DNA of 64,000 nt from Bordetella holmesii ATCC 51541 (GTDB lineage: Bacteria; Pseudomonadota; Gammaproteobacteria; Burkholderiales; Burkholderiaceae_B): NCBI GenBank assembly GCA_000612485.1, contig CP007494.1, forward strand, positions 1,426,001-1,490,000, given 5' to 3'. A model generated the notes under the pieces. It was given only the letters and a program-made list of their open reading frames with translations. It searched no databases and was not told the DNA's origin. Position numbers and translations under genes: made by a program. Below, piece by piece: positions 47,170 to 58,505 of the stretch; the stretch's first letter is position 1; each line of letters starts with the position of its first letter.

Positions 47170-47317
47170 TTCCTATCCTTGTTGGTGCGCAAGGACTGCT
47201 TTAGGATCAGTCTCGCGTCATCCGTTTAGCGGGAAGGTGTAACAGACAGCATAGCAACCGCGTATTATAGTCCTAGCCCACCATCGTGGTGTGTTGTTAT
47301 TAGGGAAGGGAAAGCGC

Positions 47318-47755
47318 ATGAGTAAAGCGACAGGGTTTCTCAAAGAGTTCCGCGATTTTGCCGTCAAGGGCAATGCCATCGACCTCGCCGTTGGTGTCAT
47401 CATCGGTGCGGCGTTCAGCAAGATCGTCGACTCCATCGTCAAAGACTTGGTCATGCCCGTGATCAATTTCATTTTGGGCGGATCGGTGGATTTCACCAAT
47501 AAGTTTCTGGTGTTGTCCATGCCCGATAACTACACGGGTCCGATGACGTATGCGGAGCTGAGCAAGGCCGGCGCCAATGTCCTGGCCTGGGGCAATTTCC
47601 TCACCATTCTGATCAATTTCGTGTTGCTGGCCTTTGTCATCTTCTGGATGGTCAAGGCGATCAACCGCGCACGCCGACCCAAGGAAGAGGCCGCACCCGC
47701 AACGCCCGAGCAGGTGGTTCTGCTGCGCGAAATCCGCGATTCGCTCAAGAAGTAA
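47318..47755 (+). CDS. mscL: Large-conductance mechanosensitive channel
   Basis: 145 residues from the ATG at 47318. Typical Msc[36 protein letters not shown] in TM1, [20 protein letters not shown] in TM2 and a C-terminal bundle [13 protein letters not shown]. It opens to release solutes on hypo-osmotic shock. Confidence 0.97.
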   Translation: MSKATGFLKEFRDFAVKGNAIDLAVGVIIGAAFSKIVDSIVKDLVMPVINFILGGSVDFTNKFLVLSMPDNYTGPMTYAELSKAGANVLAWGNFLTILINFVLLAFVIFWMVKAINRARRPKEEAAPATPEQVVLLREIRDSLKK

Positions 47756-47812
47756 GGAGGCCGTCGCCGCCGCGGGCCTTGCGCGGCGCCAGCGGCGCAC
47801 CGCCTTGCGGCA

Positions 47813-48589
47813 TCAGATCGGGTTGTCGATATCGACGAACTCGACCTTGATGCCGAACTGAGCTGCCACCGCCTGGCCCAGTGCCTGGATGCCGTAGCGT
47901 TCGGTGGCGTGGTGCCCCGCACTGACAAAGCCTACGCCTGTTTCACGCGCCAGATGCGCGTTGGGTTCGGAGGCCTCGCCGGTGATGTACACCGTAGCGC
48001 CGGCGTCGACGGCTTCGGCCATCATGCTCTGGGCACCCCCCGTGCACCAGGCGATGCGGCCGACCTGCTGCGTGGCCTCGCCCACGATCAGGGGCTGACG
48101 GCCCAGGCGTTGGCCTATGCGCGCACCGAGCTCGCCCAAGGTGGCCACACCGGGGGCTTCGCCCAGCCAGATCAACTGGTCTTTGCCGCAGGTCAGCGGT
48201 ACCCCGTCTTCATCGCGCGCGGGTTCGAAGCCCAATACCCGGGCCAGTTGGACGTTGTTGCCCAGCGTGGGATGGGCGTCGAGCGGCAGGTGATAGCCGA
48301 TGAGATTGAGATCGTGAGCCAGAGTCAGCGCCAGGCGCCGGCGCTTCTGGCCCATCATGCGCGGGTCTTCGTTGCGCCAGAACCAGCCGTGATGCACCAG
48401 CACGGCATCGGCGCCGCGCTCGATGGCAGCACGCAAAAGGGCTTCGGATGCGGTGACCCCGGTGATAATGTGCGCTATGTCGGATTTGCCCTCGACCTGC
48501 AGGCCGTTCGGAGCGTAATCCTTGAATCGCGCGGTGTGCAGCGTGGCATCCAGCCACGCTGTCAGTGTGCGGATGTCGACCTTATTCAT
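47813..48589 (-). CDS. DUF34/NIF3-family metal-binding protein
   Basis: 258 residues from the ATG at 48589. The dinuclear metal-site residues are visible in VLVHHGWFW, LPLDAH, and the C-terminal SAGHHATERYG. Family members (YbgI, NIF3) are suspected of GTP-cyclohydrolase-like activity or metal delivery; the function is unsettled. Divergent from the protease gene, 19 bases apart. Confidence 0.92.
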   Translation of the reverse strand: MNKVDIRTLTAWLDATLHTARFKDYAPNGLQVEGKSDIAHIITGVTASEALLRAAIERGADAVLVHHGWFWRNEDPRMMGQKRRRLALTLAHDLNLIGYHLPLDAHPTLGNNVQLARVLGFEPARDEDGVPLTCGKDQLIWLGEAPGVATLGELGARIGQRLGRQPLIVGEATQQVGRIAWCTGGAQSMMAEAVDAGATVYITGEASEPNAHLARETGVGFVSAGHHATERYGIQALGQAVAAQFGIKVEFVDIDNPI

Positions 48590-48608
48590 TGTCCGTCCTG
48601 TGGAAAAT

Positions 48609-49739
48609 ATGCGCCGCCTCTGGCTGATCTTCGCCCAGACTGTCACGGTTTGTCTGGCCATTCTATTCGCCGTGAGCACCCTGCGGCCGCAATGGTTGCG
48701 TTTGGGCGGGCCTGGCCCGCAGACCGCCCCAATGGTGACGGTAGACAGCTATGCGCCGGCTGTGGCGCACGCCGCGCCGGCCGTGGTCAATATCTACACG
48801 ACCAAACATGTCAACGTGCCCGTGGTGCCCTTGCCGGATGATCCTGCCTTGCAACAACTCGTCGGGAGTATCCCGGGCCTGTCGCGGCGTGAGTCGACCA
48901 ACAGCCTGGGCTCGGGTGTCATCGTCAGTGAGCAAGGCTATGTGCTGACGAATTTTCACGTCGTCGATGCCGCCGACGCGATCGAAGTCGCCTTGGCCGA
49001 CGGCCGGCAGGTGTCGGCCAAGGTCGTGGGCGCGGATACCGAGACGGATCTGGCCGTGCTCAAACTGGAAGGCAAACTGGATAAATTGCCTGTTGCCAGC
49101 TATGCCGAAGGCCGCCGCTTGCGGGTGGGCGACGTAGTGCTGGCCATTGGCAACTCCTATGGGGTCGGACAGACCACGACACAAGGCATTGTGTCGGCAT
49201 TGGGTCGCAATGGCCTGGGCATCAATATTTACGAGAACTTCATCCAGACCGACGCTGCCATCAATCCCGGGAACTCCGGCGGCGCGCTCATCGACACCCA
49301 AGGCAATCTGGTGGGCATCAATACGGCCATCTACTCCGAGACAGGCGGATCCATGGGTATCGGCTTTGCGATCCCCATCGATGCCGCGCGCCGCGTCATG
49401 GACGAGATCATCAAGACGGGCAAGGTGCGCCGTGGCTGGCTGGGTATCGAGCTCCAGGACCTGACGCCCGAGCTGACACGCTCTTTCCACCTGGACAGTT
49501 CCGCCACGGGCGTGATCATCGCCAGCATCCTGCGCGGCGGCCCGGCCGACAAGGCCGGCCTGCGCGTGGGCGATATCGTGCATTCCCTGGATGGTCAGGC
49601 CGTAAACGGCACCACCAGCCTGCTGGCACAGATTGCGGCGGTCACGCCAGGTCAGAATGCCACCTTGCAGGTGCTGCGCGGCGGCAAGACAATGGAGATC
49701 AAGGTCGTCATGGGCACCCGCCCTACCCGGCCCAAATAG
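48609..49739 (+). CDS. Membrane-anchored S1C serine protease (DegS/AlgW-like)
   Basis: 376 residues from the ATG at 48609: an N-terminal signal anchor (MRRLWLIFAQTVTVCLAILF), a trypsin-like domain with His in LTNFHVVDAAD, Asp in TETDLAVLK and Ser in NPGNSGGALI, and one PDZ domain (GVIIASILRGGPADKAGLRV). One PDZ plus a membrane anchor is the DegS layout, which senses misfolded outer-membrane proteins and starts the sigma-E response. Such a role here is inferred from the family. Confidence 0.93.
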   Translation: MRRLWLIFAQTVTVCLAILFAVSTLRPQWLRLGGPGPQTAPMVTVDSYAPAVAHAAPAVVNIYTTKHVNVPVVPLPDDPALQQLVGSIPGLSRRESTNSLGSGVIVSEQGYVLTNFHVVDAADAIEVALADGRQVSAKVVGADTETDLAVLKLEGKLDKLPVASYAEGRRLRVGDVVLAIGNSYGVGQTTTQGIVSALGRNGLGINIYENFIQTDAAINPGNSGGALIDTQGNLVGINTAIYSETGGSMGIGFAIPIDAARRVMDEIIKTGKVRRGWLGIELQDLTPELTRSFHLDSSATGVIIASILRGGPADKAGLRVGDIVHSLDGQAVNGTTSLLAQIAAVTPGQNATLQVLRGGKTMEIKVVMGTRPTRPK

Positions 49740-49759
49740 GCGCGAATGGCTGCCTTATG

Positions 49760-49787
49760 AAAAAAACCAGGCATGCCTGGTTTTTTT
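49760..49787. terminator. Bidirectional terminator between the protease gene and tatC
   Basis: A 28-base perfect palindrome: seven A, CCAGGC, AT, GCCTGG, seven T. It works for both converging genes. Confidence 0.9.
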
Positions 49788-49803
49788 CACGTGTGCGCCG
49801 GCG

Positions 49804-50589
49804 TCAGTCGCGTTCGGCCAATTCAGAGCCCCCGGGCTGTGCGCGAGGCCGGATCATGCGCGCGCAGATCAGACCGACTTCGTAAAGCAGGCACAGCGGC
49901 ACGGCCAGCATGAACTGGCTCACCACGTCAGGCGGGGTGACCACGGCGGCAATCACGAACGCGCCGACCACGACATAGCCGCGCGCCTGGCGCAGCTTGG
50001 CCACGTCGACGATGCCGGTCTTGACCAGCAGCACCACGGCCACGGGCACCTCGAAGGTGATGCCGAAGGCCAGGAACATCGTCATGACAAAGCTCAGATA
50101 GGCCTCGATATCCGGCGCGGGCGTGATGGACTGCGGCGCGAAGGTGGCGATGAAGTGAAAGACCGTGCGAAAGACAAAGAAATAGCAAAACGCCATGCCC
50201 AACAGAAAGAGCATGGTGCTCGAGGCGATGAGCGGCAGCGCCAGGCGCTTTTCGTGCCGGTACAGGCCGGGAGCGACAAAGGCCCACGCCTGGTAGAGCA
50301 CGATGGGCAAGGAGACGATGAAGGCGGCCATCATGGTGACCTTGACGGGCACCATGAAAGGCGTGATGACTCCCGTGGCGATCATGCGCGTGCCTTCCGG
50401 CAGCGACGCCAGCATGGGTTGCGCCAGGATGTCGTAGATCGTCGAGGCGCCCGGGTAGGCAAAGAGGATCAAAAAGACCACCACTACCGCACCCACGGCC
50501 TTCAACAGGCGCGAGCGCAACTCCACCAGATGCGACATGAAGCTTTCCTGTTGCATCTCTTCGTCCAGAGGTTGCTTGTCCTGACTCAC
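49804..50589 (-). CDS. tatC: Sec-independent (Tat) translocase subunit TatC
   Basis: 261 residues with six membrane helices. The family start is SFMSHLVELRSRLLKAV, and PFMVPVKVTM and YQAWAFVAPGLYRHEKR are typical. TatC recognises the twin-arginine signal peptide. The start codon is GTG, overlapping the corrected tatB stop (GTGA). Confidence 0.96.
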   Translation of the reverse strand: MSQDKQPLDEEMQQESFMSHLVELRSRLLKAVGAVVVVFLILFAYPGASTIYDILAQPMLASLPEGTRMIATGVITPFMVPVKVTMMAAFIVSLPIVLYQAWAFVAPGLYRHEKRLALPLIASSTMLFLLGMAFCYFFVFRTVFHFIATFAPQSITPAPDIEAYLSFVMTMFLAFGITFEVPVAVVLLVKTGIVDVAKLRQARGYVVVGAFVIAAVVTPPDVVSQFMLAVPLCLLYEVGLICARMIRPRAQPGGSELAERD

Positions 50590-51082
50590 GTTGCGTTACC
50601 GGTGGGCGGGGTCTTGGGAGCTGCCGGGTCCACGACCGGCGCGTCGGTGGCAACCGCGGGTTCGCTGTGGAGGATGGGCGAGCTGGGGGCGTGGCGGCAG
50701 GTGATGCGTCCGGATGGGCGACCGCCGTGGTGGCCGGGGGCGCGATGCTGCGTTCGGCATCGGCTGCGGCCTCATTGACGGCACGGGTCGTCTCATCGAG
50801 CTCGACGCGCAGGGTGTCGCCTGCCGAGCGTATCGAGTCGGTGGCCTGTCTCAGGGACTGATTGACGTCCTGCGCGGTGCTATCCATTTCTTGTTTGAAC
50901 TTGCGCAGCTCATCCAGTTCGATTTCGCGCTGGATATCGGATTTAACGTCATTGACGTAACGCTGCGCACGGCCCAGCAGATGGCCGACGGTGCGGGCGA
51001 CTTTGGGAAGGCGTTCGGGTCCCAGCACGATCAGCGCCACGACGCCAATTACGACCAGTTCCGTAAAGCTGACATCAAACAT
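50586..51082 (-). pseudogene. tatB: TatB translocase subunit, frameshifted near the 3' end
   Basis: The N-terminus MFDVSFTELVVIGVVALIVL GPERLPKVAR is a clear TatB helix and amphipathic region. After DASPAATPP a C5/G5 run (50685-50689) shifts the frame. One added base gives a tail SSPILHSEPAVATDAP ... PPTGNAT and a TGA that overlaps the tatC GTG by four bases, about 165 residues. As written the frame runs through tatC. Only the poorly conserved tail changes, but the neat overlap shows what the real frame should be. Confidence 0.9.
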
Positions 51083-51130
51083 GCGTCTGCCGCTTGGTTA
51101 GATCAGGCGGGCTGAGCGCCCGCCTGGAGC

Positions 51131-51352
51131 TCAGGAATTGTGTTTTTCTTTCGCTTGCACGTCGATGGTGTCATCGGCGCGCTGCTGGGTGACCTGCTCG
51201 GGCTTGTCGCCATTGGCGTCTTTCATGCCTTCCTTGAAGCCTTTGACCGCGCCGCCCAGGTCCGAGCCCATATTGCGCAGTTTCTTGGTACCGAAAATGA
51301 GGGCAACGATGACCAGAACGATCAGCCAATGCCAGATACTGAAGCTACCCAT
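51131..51352 (-). CDS. tatA: TatA translocase subunit
   Basis: 73 residues: [40 protein letters not shown]. One membrane helix followed by an amphipathic helix with the FGTKKL hinge. Forms the pore-like oligomer of the Tat pathway. 48 bases before tatB. Confidence 0.96.
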   Translation of the reverse strand: MGSFSIWHWLIVLVIVALIFGTKKLRNMGSDLGGAVKGFKEGMKDANGDKPEQVTQQRADDTIDVQAKEKHNS

Positions 51353-51367
51353 GACAACTCTCCGTGT

Positions 51368-51736
51368 TTAGGCTTCGGGGGCTGCGCGGCCGTTCCAGGG
51401 ACGCGAACCGCCAATAATGTGGAAATGCAGATGCGGAACTTCCTGGCCACCTTCGGCGCCAGCATTGGCCAGCAGCCGGAAGCCGCCTTCGGGCCCGGGA
51501 TTGCAGCCGTTTTCCTGGGCCAGGCGAGGCACGAGTGTCATCATTCTACCCAACCAGCCGGCATCCTCGGCAGTTACGTCCTGCATCGAGGTGATATGCC
51601 GGCGCGGGATGAGCAGCAGGTGCACGGGCGCGGCCGGGTTGATGTCACGGAAAACGACGAACTCGTCGTCTTCATAGACTTTGCTGGCCGGGATGGTGCC
51701 TTGCGCGATTTTGCAGAAGATACAGTTTTCGCTCAT
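51368..51736 (-). CDS. HIT-family nucleotide hydrolase (HinT-like)
   Basis: 122 residues from the ATG at 51736. CIFCKIAQGTIPASKVYEDD and the histidine triad HLHFHIIGG are complete. HinT enzymes hydrolyse adenosine phosphoramidates. It lies 7 bases after hisE, at the end of the his operon before tatABC. Confidence 0.94.
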   Translation of the reverse strand: MSENCIFCKIAQGTIPASKVYEDDEFVVFRDINPAAPVHLLLIPRRHITSMQDVTAEDAGWLGRMMTLVPRLAQENGCNPGPEGGFRLLANAGAEGGQEVPHLHFHIIGGSRPWNGRAAPEA

Positions 51737-51743
51737 ATGGTTC

Positions 51744-52094
51744 TCAGTCGGCGGGCCGGCGGGCTTTTTCTTCCAGTCCCGACAGCCCTTCGCGGCGTGC
51801 CAGTTCAGCCAGCACGTCCTCGGGGCGCAGATTGTAGTGAGCCAGCGTGACGAGGCAATGAAACCAGAGGTCGGCGGTTTCGCTGACGATGCGTTCGGGC
51901 TGCCCATCCTTGGCGGCCATGACGAGTTCGGTGGCTTCTTCGCCGATTTTCTTCAAGAAGGCGTCCGGACCCTTGGCAAAGAGCTTAGCCACATAGGACG
52001 TTTGCGGATCACCGCCATTTTCCGGGCGGCGGGACTCCAGGGTGTCGGCCACGCGCACAAGCACGTCGGCGCTCAAAGCAGGTGAGAGGCTCAT
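51744..52094 (-). CDS. hisE: Phosphoribosyl-ATP pyrophosphatase
   Basis: 116 residues from the ATG at 52094, overlapping the hisI stop (ATGA). [14 protein letters not shown] and [18 protein letters not shown] carry the metal-binding Glu and Asp residues of the MazG-like fold. Second step of histidine synthesis. Separate HisE and HisI proteins are the rule in this group. Confidence 0.96.
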   Translation of the reverse strand: MSLSPALSADVLVRVADTLESRRPENGGDPQTSYVAKLFAKGPDAFLKKIGEEATELVMAAKDGQPERIVSETADLWFHCLVTLAHYNLRPEDVLAELARREGLSGLEEKARRPAD

Positions 52095-52495
52095 TTGTAG
52101 ATCAGCTCGGGGTCTTTCAGGACAGGGTCGACGCTCACCCAGGTCGCGCGCGCCGAGGGGCCGTCCAAGCGGCGGTAAAAGCAACTGGCCCGCCCGGTAT
52201 GGCAGGCAATGCCGTCGTTCTGATGGACTTTGAGCAGGATGACGTCGCCATCGCAGTCCAGCCGCAGTTCGTGCACTTGCTGCGCGTGTCCCGATTCTTC
52301 GCCCTTGCGCCAGAGTTTCTTGCGCGACCGCGACCAATAAACGGCGCGGCCGGTGGCGGCAGTTTCAGCCAGGGCTTCGCGGTTCATCCAGGCCACCATC
52401 AGGATCTGGCCATTCTCGGCGTCCTGGGCAATGGCGGGAATCAGGCCATCAGTGTCGAAGACGACGTCGGCCATCCAATCCGGTTCTGTGCTCAT
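52091..52495 (-). CDS. hisI: Phosphoribosyl-AMP cyclohydrolase
   Basis: 134 residues from the ATG at 52495. [31 protein letters not shown] and [13 protein letters not shown] give the zinc and magnesium ligands. Third step of histidine synthesis. One base after the hisF stop. Confidence 0.96.
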   Translation of the reverse strand: MSTEPDWMADVVFDTDGLIPAIAQDAENGQILMVAWMNREALAETAATGRAVYWSRSRKKLWRKGEESGHAQQVHELRLDCDGDVILLKVHQNDGIACHTGRASCFYRRLDGPSARATWVSVDPVLKDPELIYK

Positions 52496-52496
52496 A

Positions 52497-53312
52497 TCAA
52501 TCCAGTCTGACGTCGATGCCGCGTTCGGCCATGAAGGCTTTGCACTCGCGCACGGTATGTTGGCCGAAATGGAAGATGCTGGCGGCCAGCACGGCGCTGG
52601 CACGGCCGGTGGTCACCCCTTCGGCCAGATGCTCCAGGTTGCCGACGCCGCCCGAGGCGATGACCGGCACGGGCACGGCATCGGAGACGGCGCGGGTCAG
52701 TTCAAGATCAAACCCTGATTTCGTGCCGTCGCGATCCATGCTGGTGAGCAGAATTTCGCCGGCGCCATAGGCGGCCATGCGGCGCGCCCAGGCTACCGCA
52801 TCCAAGCCGGTGGCTTTGCGGCCGCCATGAGTGAAGACTTCCCAGCGGGCGGCTTGGTCCGGAGGGCTGACACGACGGGCATCGATGGCCACGACGATGC
52901 ATTGCGAGCCGTGATAGGCTGCGGCCGCGCGCACCAACTCCGGATTGGCGACTGCGGCGCTGTTGATGCTGATTTTGTCCGCGCCGGCGTTGAGCAGACG
53001 CTGCACATCTGCGACCTGGCGCACGCCGCCACCGACGGTCAACGGGATGAAGACCTGAGAGGCGACCTGCTCGATGATGGGCAGGATGAGATCGCGGCCA
53101 TCGCTGGTGGCGGTGATGTCCAGAAACGTGAGTTCGTCGGCGCCCTGCTCGTTGTAGCGGCGAGCGATCTCGACCGGATCACCGGCGTCGGTCAGGTTGA
53201 CGAAGTTCACCCCCTTGACGACACGGCCAGCCGTGACGTCCAGGCAGGGAATGATGCGGCGCGTGAGCGCCGAAGAAAGGCCGGCGCCGGCAGCGCCCTG
53301 GGTTTGCGTCAT
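52497..53312 (-). CDS. hisF: Imidazole glycerol phosphate synthase cyclase subunit
   Basis: 271 residues, a TIM barrel. The catalytic Asp residues lie in [17 protein letters not shown] and [13 protein letters not shown]; phosphate loops VGGGVR and ASGGVG are present. Works with HisH. The start overlaps the hisA stop. Confidence 0.97.
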   Translation of the reverse strand: MTQTQGAAGAGLSSALTRRIIPCLDVTAGRVVKGVNFVNLTDAGDPVEIARRYNEQGADELTFLDITATSDGRDLILPIIEQVASQVFIPLTVGGGVRQVADVQRLLNAGADKISINSAAVANPELVRAAAAYHGSQCIVVAIDARRVSPPDQAARWEVFTHGGRKATGLDAVAWARRMAAYGAGEILLTSMDRDGTKSGFDLELTRAVSDAVPVPVIASGGVGNLEHLAEGVTTGRASAVLAASIFHFGQHTVRECKAFMAERGIDVRLD

Positions 53313-54049
53313 TTTGTCAGTTCGTCGGCGCGGGTCTGCGCCGTTTGGAAGTCCAGCGTGCCTTCATAGATGCTGCGGCCCAGAATGGCACCTTCGACAC
53401 CGTCAGGCTCCACTGCGCACAGCGCCTCGATATCGGGCAGGCCGGCAATGCCACCCGAGGCATACACCGGAATGCGTACGTGCTGAGCCAGGCGCACCGT
53501 GGACTCGACGTTCACGCCCGAGAGCATGCCGTCGCGGCCGATGTCGGTGTAGATGATGGCTTCGCAACCATAGTCTTCGAATTTTTTGGCCAGATCGAGG
53601 ACGTCATGGCGCGTGAGCTTGCTCCAGCCATCCGTGGCGATCTTGCCGTCGCGTGCATCCAGGCCCACGATGATCTGGCCCGGAAAGGCGCCGCAGGCAT
53701 CATGCAGAAAACCAGGGTTCTTGACTGCAGCAGTGCCGATGATCACGTAGGAAATGCCGGCATCGAGATAGCGCTCGATGGTGTCCAGATCGCGGATGCC
53801 CCCGCCGATCTGCACCGGGATGTCATCGCCCACGGCATCCAGAATCGCGTTGATGGGGGCTTCGTTCTTGGGCTTGCCGGCGACGGCGCCGTTCAGGTCG
53901 ACCAGATGCAGCCGGCGGGCTCCCTGGGCAAGCCAATGCGAGGCCATGGCGGCGGGGTCTTCGGAGAACACCGTAGCATCGTCCAGGTCACCCTGGCGCA
54001 GGCGCACACAGCGCCCGTCTTTGAGGTCGATGGCGGGGATCAGCAGCAT
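53309..54049 (-). CDS. hisA: ProFAR isomerase
   Basis: 246 residues, TIM barrel closely related to His[16 protein letters not shown] has the catalytic Asp, with [13 protein letters not shown] carrying the second; IGGGIR and ASGGIAG are the phosphate loops. Catalyses the Amadori-type isomerisation step. Confidence 0.97.
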   Translation of the reverse strand: MLLIPAIDLKDGRCVRLRQGDLDDATVFSEDPAAMASHWLAQGARRLHLVDLNGAVAGKPKNEAPINAILDAVGDDIPVQIGGGIRDLDTIERYLDAGISYVIIGTAAVKNPGFLHDACGAFPGQIIVGLDARDGKIATDGWSKLTRHDVLDLAKKFEDYGCEAIIYTDIGRDGMLSGVNVESTVRLAQHVRIPVYASGGIAGLPDIEALCAVEPDGVEGAILGRSIYEGTLDFQTAQTRADELTK

Positions 54050-54115
54050 GGTGGATAGCGAGCGTAGAAAAGTTCGGTTGAGAAAAAGGGCCGGCCGGGG
54101 CTCGTCCGCAGACGG

Positions 54116-54802
54116 CTATGGCTGCCAGTCTACAAAATTGCGATATAGGCGCAAACCATGCTCGGCACTCTTTTCGGGGTGGAATTGCACCGCGAAAATG
54201 TTACTGGCGGCCACCGCGCAGGTAAAGGCAAGTCCGTAATCGCTTTCCCCGACTGTCAAAGCCGGGTCTTCGGGAACGGCGTAAAAACTGTGGACGAAAT
54301 AAAAGTGGGCTCCATCAGGAATACCGTCCCATAGCGCATGGGAGCGTGTTTGACGAACTTTGTTCCACCCCATATGCGGCACTTTGAGGCGTTCTTCGCG
54401 CGTGTCGGAACTGACCGGACCGGTATCGCCCTGCTCATCTGCGGTCACGACGTCGGCAAAGCGCGGCCCGGCGAATCGGCGCACCTGACCGGGAAAGATG
54501 TTCAGGCAGGGCGTGTCGCCCTCTTGACTGGAGGCGAACAGCATTTGTTCGCCCACGCAGACGCCCAACAAAGGCTTGTTGCGAGCCGCGCGCAGCACGG
54601 ATTCGGCCAGGCCCGATTCGTTCAAGGTACGCATGCAGTCGGGCATGGCGCCCTGGCCGGGGAAGACGACGCGGTCGGCCGCATCGATATCCTCGTTGCG
54701 GTTGCAGATGCGGATATTGGCTTGGGGCGCGGCATATTGCAGCGCGCGGGCGACGGAGTGGAAGTTACCCATTCCGTAGTCGACGATGGCGATGGTGCTC
54801 AA
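54116..54802 (-). CDS. hisH: Imidazole glycerol phosphate synthase glutaminase subunit
   Basis: 228 residues of the class I glutamine amidotransferase fold. [12 protein letters not shown] starts the protein; the nucleophile is in [11 protein letters not shown] and the His-Glu pair in AVQFHPEKS. It has an insertion of about 15 residues ([20 protein letters not shown]) compared with shorter HisH. Supplies ammonia to HisF. Confidence 0.96.
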   Translation of the reverse strand: MSTIAIVDYGMGNFHSVARALQYAAPQANIRICNRNEDIDAADRVVFPGQGAMPDCMRTLNESGLAESVLRAARNKPLLGVCVGEQMLFASSQEGDTPCLNIFPGQVRRFAGPRFADVVTADEQGDTGPVSSDTREERLKVPHMGWNKVRQTRSHALWDGIPDGAHFYFVHSFYAVPEDPALTVGESDYGLAFTCAVAASNIFAVQFHPEKSAEHGLRLYRNFVDWQP

Positions 54803-54820
54803 TTCGTGTAGGCCTCGGTG

Positions 54821-55408
54821 TTACAGCACGCCCTTGGTCGACGGGATGACGTCGCCCATGCGAGGGTCGACCTCCATGGCCATGCGCAACGCACGACCGA
54901 AGGCCTTGAAGACGGTTTCGGCCTGATGGTGGGCGTTAAAGCCGCGCAAATTGTCGATATGCAGCGTCATCAGGGCGTGATTGACCAGGCCCTGGAAAAA
55001 CTCGCGCGTCAGATCGACGTCGAAATTGCCAATGCACGCGCGCGTGAAGTCGATGTGGTATTCCAGGCCGGGACGGCCGGAGAAGTCGATCACCACGCGC
55101 GAGAGCGCTTCGTCCAGCGGCACGTAGGCATGGCCATACCGACGCAGGCCGGCCTTGTTGCCGATGGCCTGGGCGATGGCCATGCCCAGCGTGATGCCGA
55201 CGTCTTCCACGGTGTGATGAGCATCGATGTGCAAGTCACCCTCGGCCTTGATGTCCAGGTCGACCAGGCCATGGCGCGCGATCTGATCCAGCATGTGGTC
55301 CAGAAAGGGTACGCCGGTGTCTATGCTCTGCTTGCCGGTGCCGTCCAGATTGACGGCCACGCGGATGCGCGTCTCGTTGGTGTTGCGGATGATTTCTGCG
55401 GTACGCAT
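54821..55408 (-). CDS. hisB: Imidazoleglycerol-phosphate dehydratase
   Basis: 195 residues, the monofunctional HisB. The manganese-binding repeats are [13 protein letters not shown] and [14 protein letters not shown], with [15 protein letters not shown] and [12 protein letters not shown]. The start is 1 base after the hisC stop. Confidence 0.97.
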   Translation of the reverse strand: MRTAEIIRNTNETRIRVAVNLDGTGKQSIDTGVPFLDHMLDQIARHGLVDLDIKAEGDLHIDAHHTVEDVGITLGMAIAQAIGNKAGLRRYGHAYVPLDEALSRVVIDFSGRPGLEYHIDFTRACIGNFDVDLTREFFQGLVNHALMTLHIDNLRGFNAHHQAETVFKAFGRALRMAMEVDPRMGDVIPSTKGVL

Positions 55409-55409
55409 G

Positions 55410-56504
55410 TCAGGGACTCAGTATGTCTTGCAGGGCGGCCAGCAGGGCCGCGTTTTCGTCGGGGGTGCCAACCGAGATGCGCAGGCAGTTGGCCAGCAGC
55501 GGATGCGCGTCGGAGAAGTTTCTGACCAGTATTTTGCGCGCTTTCAGGGCGCGATGCACGGCGTTGCCGTCAAGCTTGCCGCTAAAGCGGGCGAGAACGA
55601 AATTACCGGCACTCGGGTAGACCCTGACGTCTGGCAGGGCGGCCAGCGCCTGGGCCAGCGGCTGGCGATCGGCGCGCAATCGCGCAGCCTGCTCATCCAG
55701 CACGGCCTTGTCACGCAGGACCACGTGCAGCACCGCCTGGGTCAGTACGTCGACGTTATAGGGCGGGCGCACTTTGTCGATCTGGGCGATCCAGTCCGGA
55801 TGCCCGGCCAGATACCCAAACCGCAGTCCAGCCAGTCCGATTTTGGAGACGGTGCGCATGACCACCGCATTGGGCAGTCCGGCGACGCGCGGCATCCAGC
55901 TGTGGCCGGCAAACGGCTGGTAGGCCTCGTCGATGACGACCAGCCCGGGGGCGGCCTCGAGGATGGCGTCGACAGCCTCGTCAGGCCACAGCCCTCCCGT
56001 GGGGTTGTTGGGCAGGGCCAGAAAGACGATCTTGGGCTGATGGCGTTCGATGGCCGCCAGCATGGCTGGCAGGTCCAGCTCCAGGTCGGCGGTCAGCGGC
56101 ACGCCTTCGAAATGCGCATGATCAAAACGCGCCGCCATCTCGAAATAGACGAACGACGGCCAGGGTGACAGCACGGTATCGCCGGGTTCGCAACAGGCCT
56201 GGATCAGCAAATGGATCAGTTCATCCGAGCCATTGCCAAACAGCAGGTCGGCCCCGGGCGGCACGCCAAACGCGTTGGCCACCTCGGCCTTCAGTGCGGT
56301 GAGATCTGCTTGCGGGTAGCGGTGCAGTGCGGTGTCCTGCGCGGCGTGCGCGATAGCCTGACGCACCCCTTCCGGCAAGGGATAGGGGCATTCCATGGCG
56401 TCGAGCTTGATGACGCCCGCAGCGCTGGGGGCTACCGGATAGGCCGTCTGCGCCAGGATATCGGCGCGTACCGTGCGGGCAGCCCGGCTGGCAGCGGTGG
56501 TCAT
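55410..56504 (-). CDS. hisC: Histidinol-phosphate aminotransferase
   Basis: 364 residues, PLP-dependent fold type [17 protein letters not shown] and the PLP lysine in [14 protein letters not shown] are visible. Start overlaps the hisD stop by four bases. Confidence 0.96.
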   Translation of the reverse strand: MTTAASRAARTVRADILAQTAYPVAPSAAGVIKLDAMECPYPLPEGVRQAIAHAAQDTALHRYPQADLTALKAEVANAFGVPPGADLLFGNGSDELIHLLIQACCEPGDTVLSPWPSFVYFEMAARFDHAHFEGVPLTADLELDLPAMLAAIERHQPKIVFLALPNNPTGGLWPDEAVDAILEAAPGLVVIDEAYQPFAGHSWMPRVAGLPNAVVMRTVSKIGLAGLRFGYLAGHPDWIAQIDKVRPPYNVDVLTQAVLHVVLRDKAVLDEQAARLRADRQPLAQALAALPDVRVYPSAGNFVLARFSGKLDGNAVHRALKARKILVRNFSDAHPLLANCLRISVGTPDENAALLAALQDILSP

Positions 56505-57808
56505 GGTTGCTCGTCGAGACGGTACTGGGCACTGGCAGCGTGTGCTTGCAGGCCCTCGCCCAGCGCCAGTTCGGCGGCGATGCGTCCCAGTGTCTGGGCG
56601 CCCTGCCGCGATACCTGGATGAGGCTGGAGCGCTTCTGGAAGTCATAGACACCCAGCGGCGACGAGAAGCGTGCCGTGCGCGCGGTGGGCAGGACATGAT
56701 TGGGACCGGCGCAGTAGTCGCCCAGCGACTCGGAGCTGTAGCGGCCCATGAAAATGGCCCCGGCATGGCGGATGCGGGCGGTCCAGACTTCGGGCTGCTC
56801 GGTGGAGATCTCCAGGTGTTCCGGGGCGATGGTGTTGGCGATGGCGCAGGCTTCTTCGAGATCGCGCACCAGAATCAGCGCGCCGCGATTCGCCAGGCTC
56901 ACGCGCAGGATATCGGCGCGTGGCATGGTGGGCAGCAGGCGTTCGATGGCCGCTTCGACCTCGTCGATATAAGCCGCATCGGGACACAGCAGAATGGATT
57001 GGGCCAATTCGTCATGTTCGGCCTGAGAGAACAGGTCCATGGCGATCCAGTCGGCCGGCGTCGTGCCATCACAGATGACCAGAATCTCGCTTGGCCCGGC
57101 GATCATGTCGATGCCCACCACGCCAAAGACACGTCGCTTGGCCGCGGCCACATAGGCATTGCCGGGGCCGACGATCTTGTCGACGGCAGGCACGGTGGCC
57201 GTGCCGTGGGCCAGTGCGGCGATGGCCTGGGCGCCGCCGATGGTGAAGACCCGATCCACGCCGCCGATGGCCGCAGCCGCCAGCACGATGGGATTGCGCA
57301 GGCCGTCGGGCGTGGGCGTGACCATGATGAGCTCGGGGACGCCGGCCACCTTGGCCGGAATGGCGTTCATCAGCACGGAGGACGGGTAGGCAGCCTTGCC
57401 GCCGGGTACGTAAAGACCTACACGGTCCAGGGCGGTCACCTGCTGGCCGAGCAGGGTGCCTTCGGCGTCGGTGTAGGTCCAGGTTTCGGCGCGCTGATGC
57501 TCGTGATAGACGCGCACCCGATCGGCGGCCGCCTCCAGAGCATTGCGTTGCGCGGCCGGCAGGCTGGCCAGCGCTGCGTGCAGCGCCGATTTGGGGATCT
57601 CCAGTGCAGCCGCGTCGCTGACGGCGACCCGGTCAAAACGCTGGGTGTATTCGAGCAGCGCCGCATCGCCTCGGGCCCGTACATCAGCCAGTATGCCGGC
57701 CGCGGCGCGGTCTATGGATTCGTCCTCGGAGGCTTCGAAAGCCAGCAGGCGGGATAGTGCGGCTTGGAAGTCCGCAGCGCGGGAGTCGAGTCGGTTGATC
57801 AGAGCCAT
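56501..57808 (-). CDS. hisD: Histidinol dehydrogenase
   Basis: 435 residues from the ATG at 57808. Zinc and catalytic motifs: [21 protein letters not shown], and the catalytic Glu-His in [31 protein letters not shown] is the C-terminal signature. Last two oxidation steps to histidine. Confidence 0.97.
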   Translation of the reverse strand: MALINRLDSRAADFQAALSRLLAFEASEDESIDRAAAGILADVRARGDAALLEYTQRFDRVAVSDAAALEIPKSALHAALASLPAAQRNALEAAADRVRVYHEHQRAETWTYTDAEGTLLGQQVTALDRVGLYVPGGKAAYPSSVLMNAIPAKVAGVPELIMVTPTPDGLRNPIVLAAAAIGGVDRVFTIGGAQAIAALAHGTATVPAVDKIVGPGNAYVAAAKRRVFGVVGIDMIAGPSEILVICDGTTPADWIAMDLFSQAEHDELAQSILLCPDAAYIDEVEAAIERLLPTMPRADILRVSLANRGALILVRDLEEACAIANTIAPEHLEISTEQPEVWTARIRHAGAIFMGRYSSESLGDYCAGPNHVLPTARTARFSSPLGVYDFQKRSSLIQVSRQGAQTLGRIAAELALGEGLQAHAASAQYRLDEQP

Positions 57809-57833
57809 GGCATCGGTCTTCGGGAAAGGCAGG

Positions 57834-58505
57834 TCAATCCTGTCGGGTTGAGGCGCGCTCAAAGGCGTCCAGCAGCGGTTGCAGGCGGTCGCGGCGGGTC
57901 TTGAGCGAGGCCTGATTGACAATCAGGCGCGACGAGATCGGCATGATGGCTTCGACTTCGCGCAGACCGTTGGCGCGCAGCGTGCCACCGGTCGAGATCA
58001 GATCGACGATGGCGTCGGCCAGCCCGACCAGCGGCGCCAGCTCCATCGAGCCATACAGCTTGATGATGTCGACGTAGACGCCCTTTTTGGCGAAGTGCTC
58101 GCGGGCCGATTGGACATACTTGGTGGCCACACGCAGCCGCGCGCCCTGGTGCACGGCGGCGCTGTAATCGAAGTCCTGACGCACCGCCACGCTCAGACGG
58201 CATTTGGCGATATCCAGGTCGATGGGCTGGTACAGACGGCCCGCCTGCCCTGCGGCATGCTCGATCAGCACGTCTTTGCCGGCAATGCCGAAATCGGCCG
58301 CACCATATTGCACGTAGGTGGGCACATCCGATGCGCGCACGATGATCAGGCGCAATCCAGGGTCGCTGGTGGGCAGGATCAGTTTGCGCGAGCTCTCGGG
58401 GCTCTCGCCCACTTCGATGCCGGCCTCGGCCAGCAAGGGCATGGTCTCTTCGAAAATGCGCCCCTTCGACAGGGCCAGTGTAAGGGGCGCGGGGGCGATG
58501 CTCAT
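57834..58505 (-). CDS. hisG: ATP phosphoribosyltransferase (short form)
   Basis: 223 residues, the short HisG type, which needs a HisZ regulatory subunit (family knowledge); no hisZ lies in this window. [20 protein letters not shown] and [14 protein letters not shown] (PRPP loop) are typical. First committed step. The start overlaps the murA stop by four bases, so murA and his may be coupled. Confidence 0.95.
   Translation of the reverse strand: MSIAPAPLTLALSKGRIFEETMPLLAEAGIEVGESPESSRKLILPTSDPGLRLIIVRASDVPTYVQYGAADFGIAGKDVLIEHAAGQAGRLYQPIDLDIAKCRLSVAVRQDFDYSAAVHQGARLRVATKYVQSAREHFAKKGVYVDIIKLYGSMELAPLVGLADAIVDLISTGGTLRANGLREVEAIMPISSRLIVNQASLKTRRDRLQPLLDAFERASTRQD

Noticed and set aside
56507..57757. 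A 416-codon plus-strand frame opposite hisD
   Set aside because: hisD is complete and typical on the minus strand; the antisense frame has no family features.
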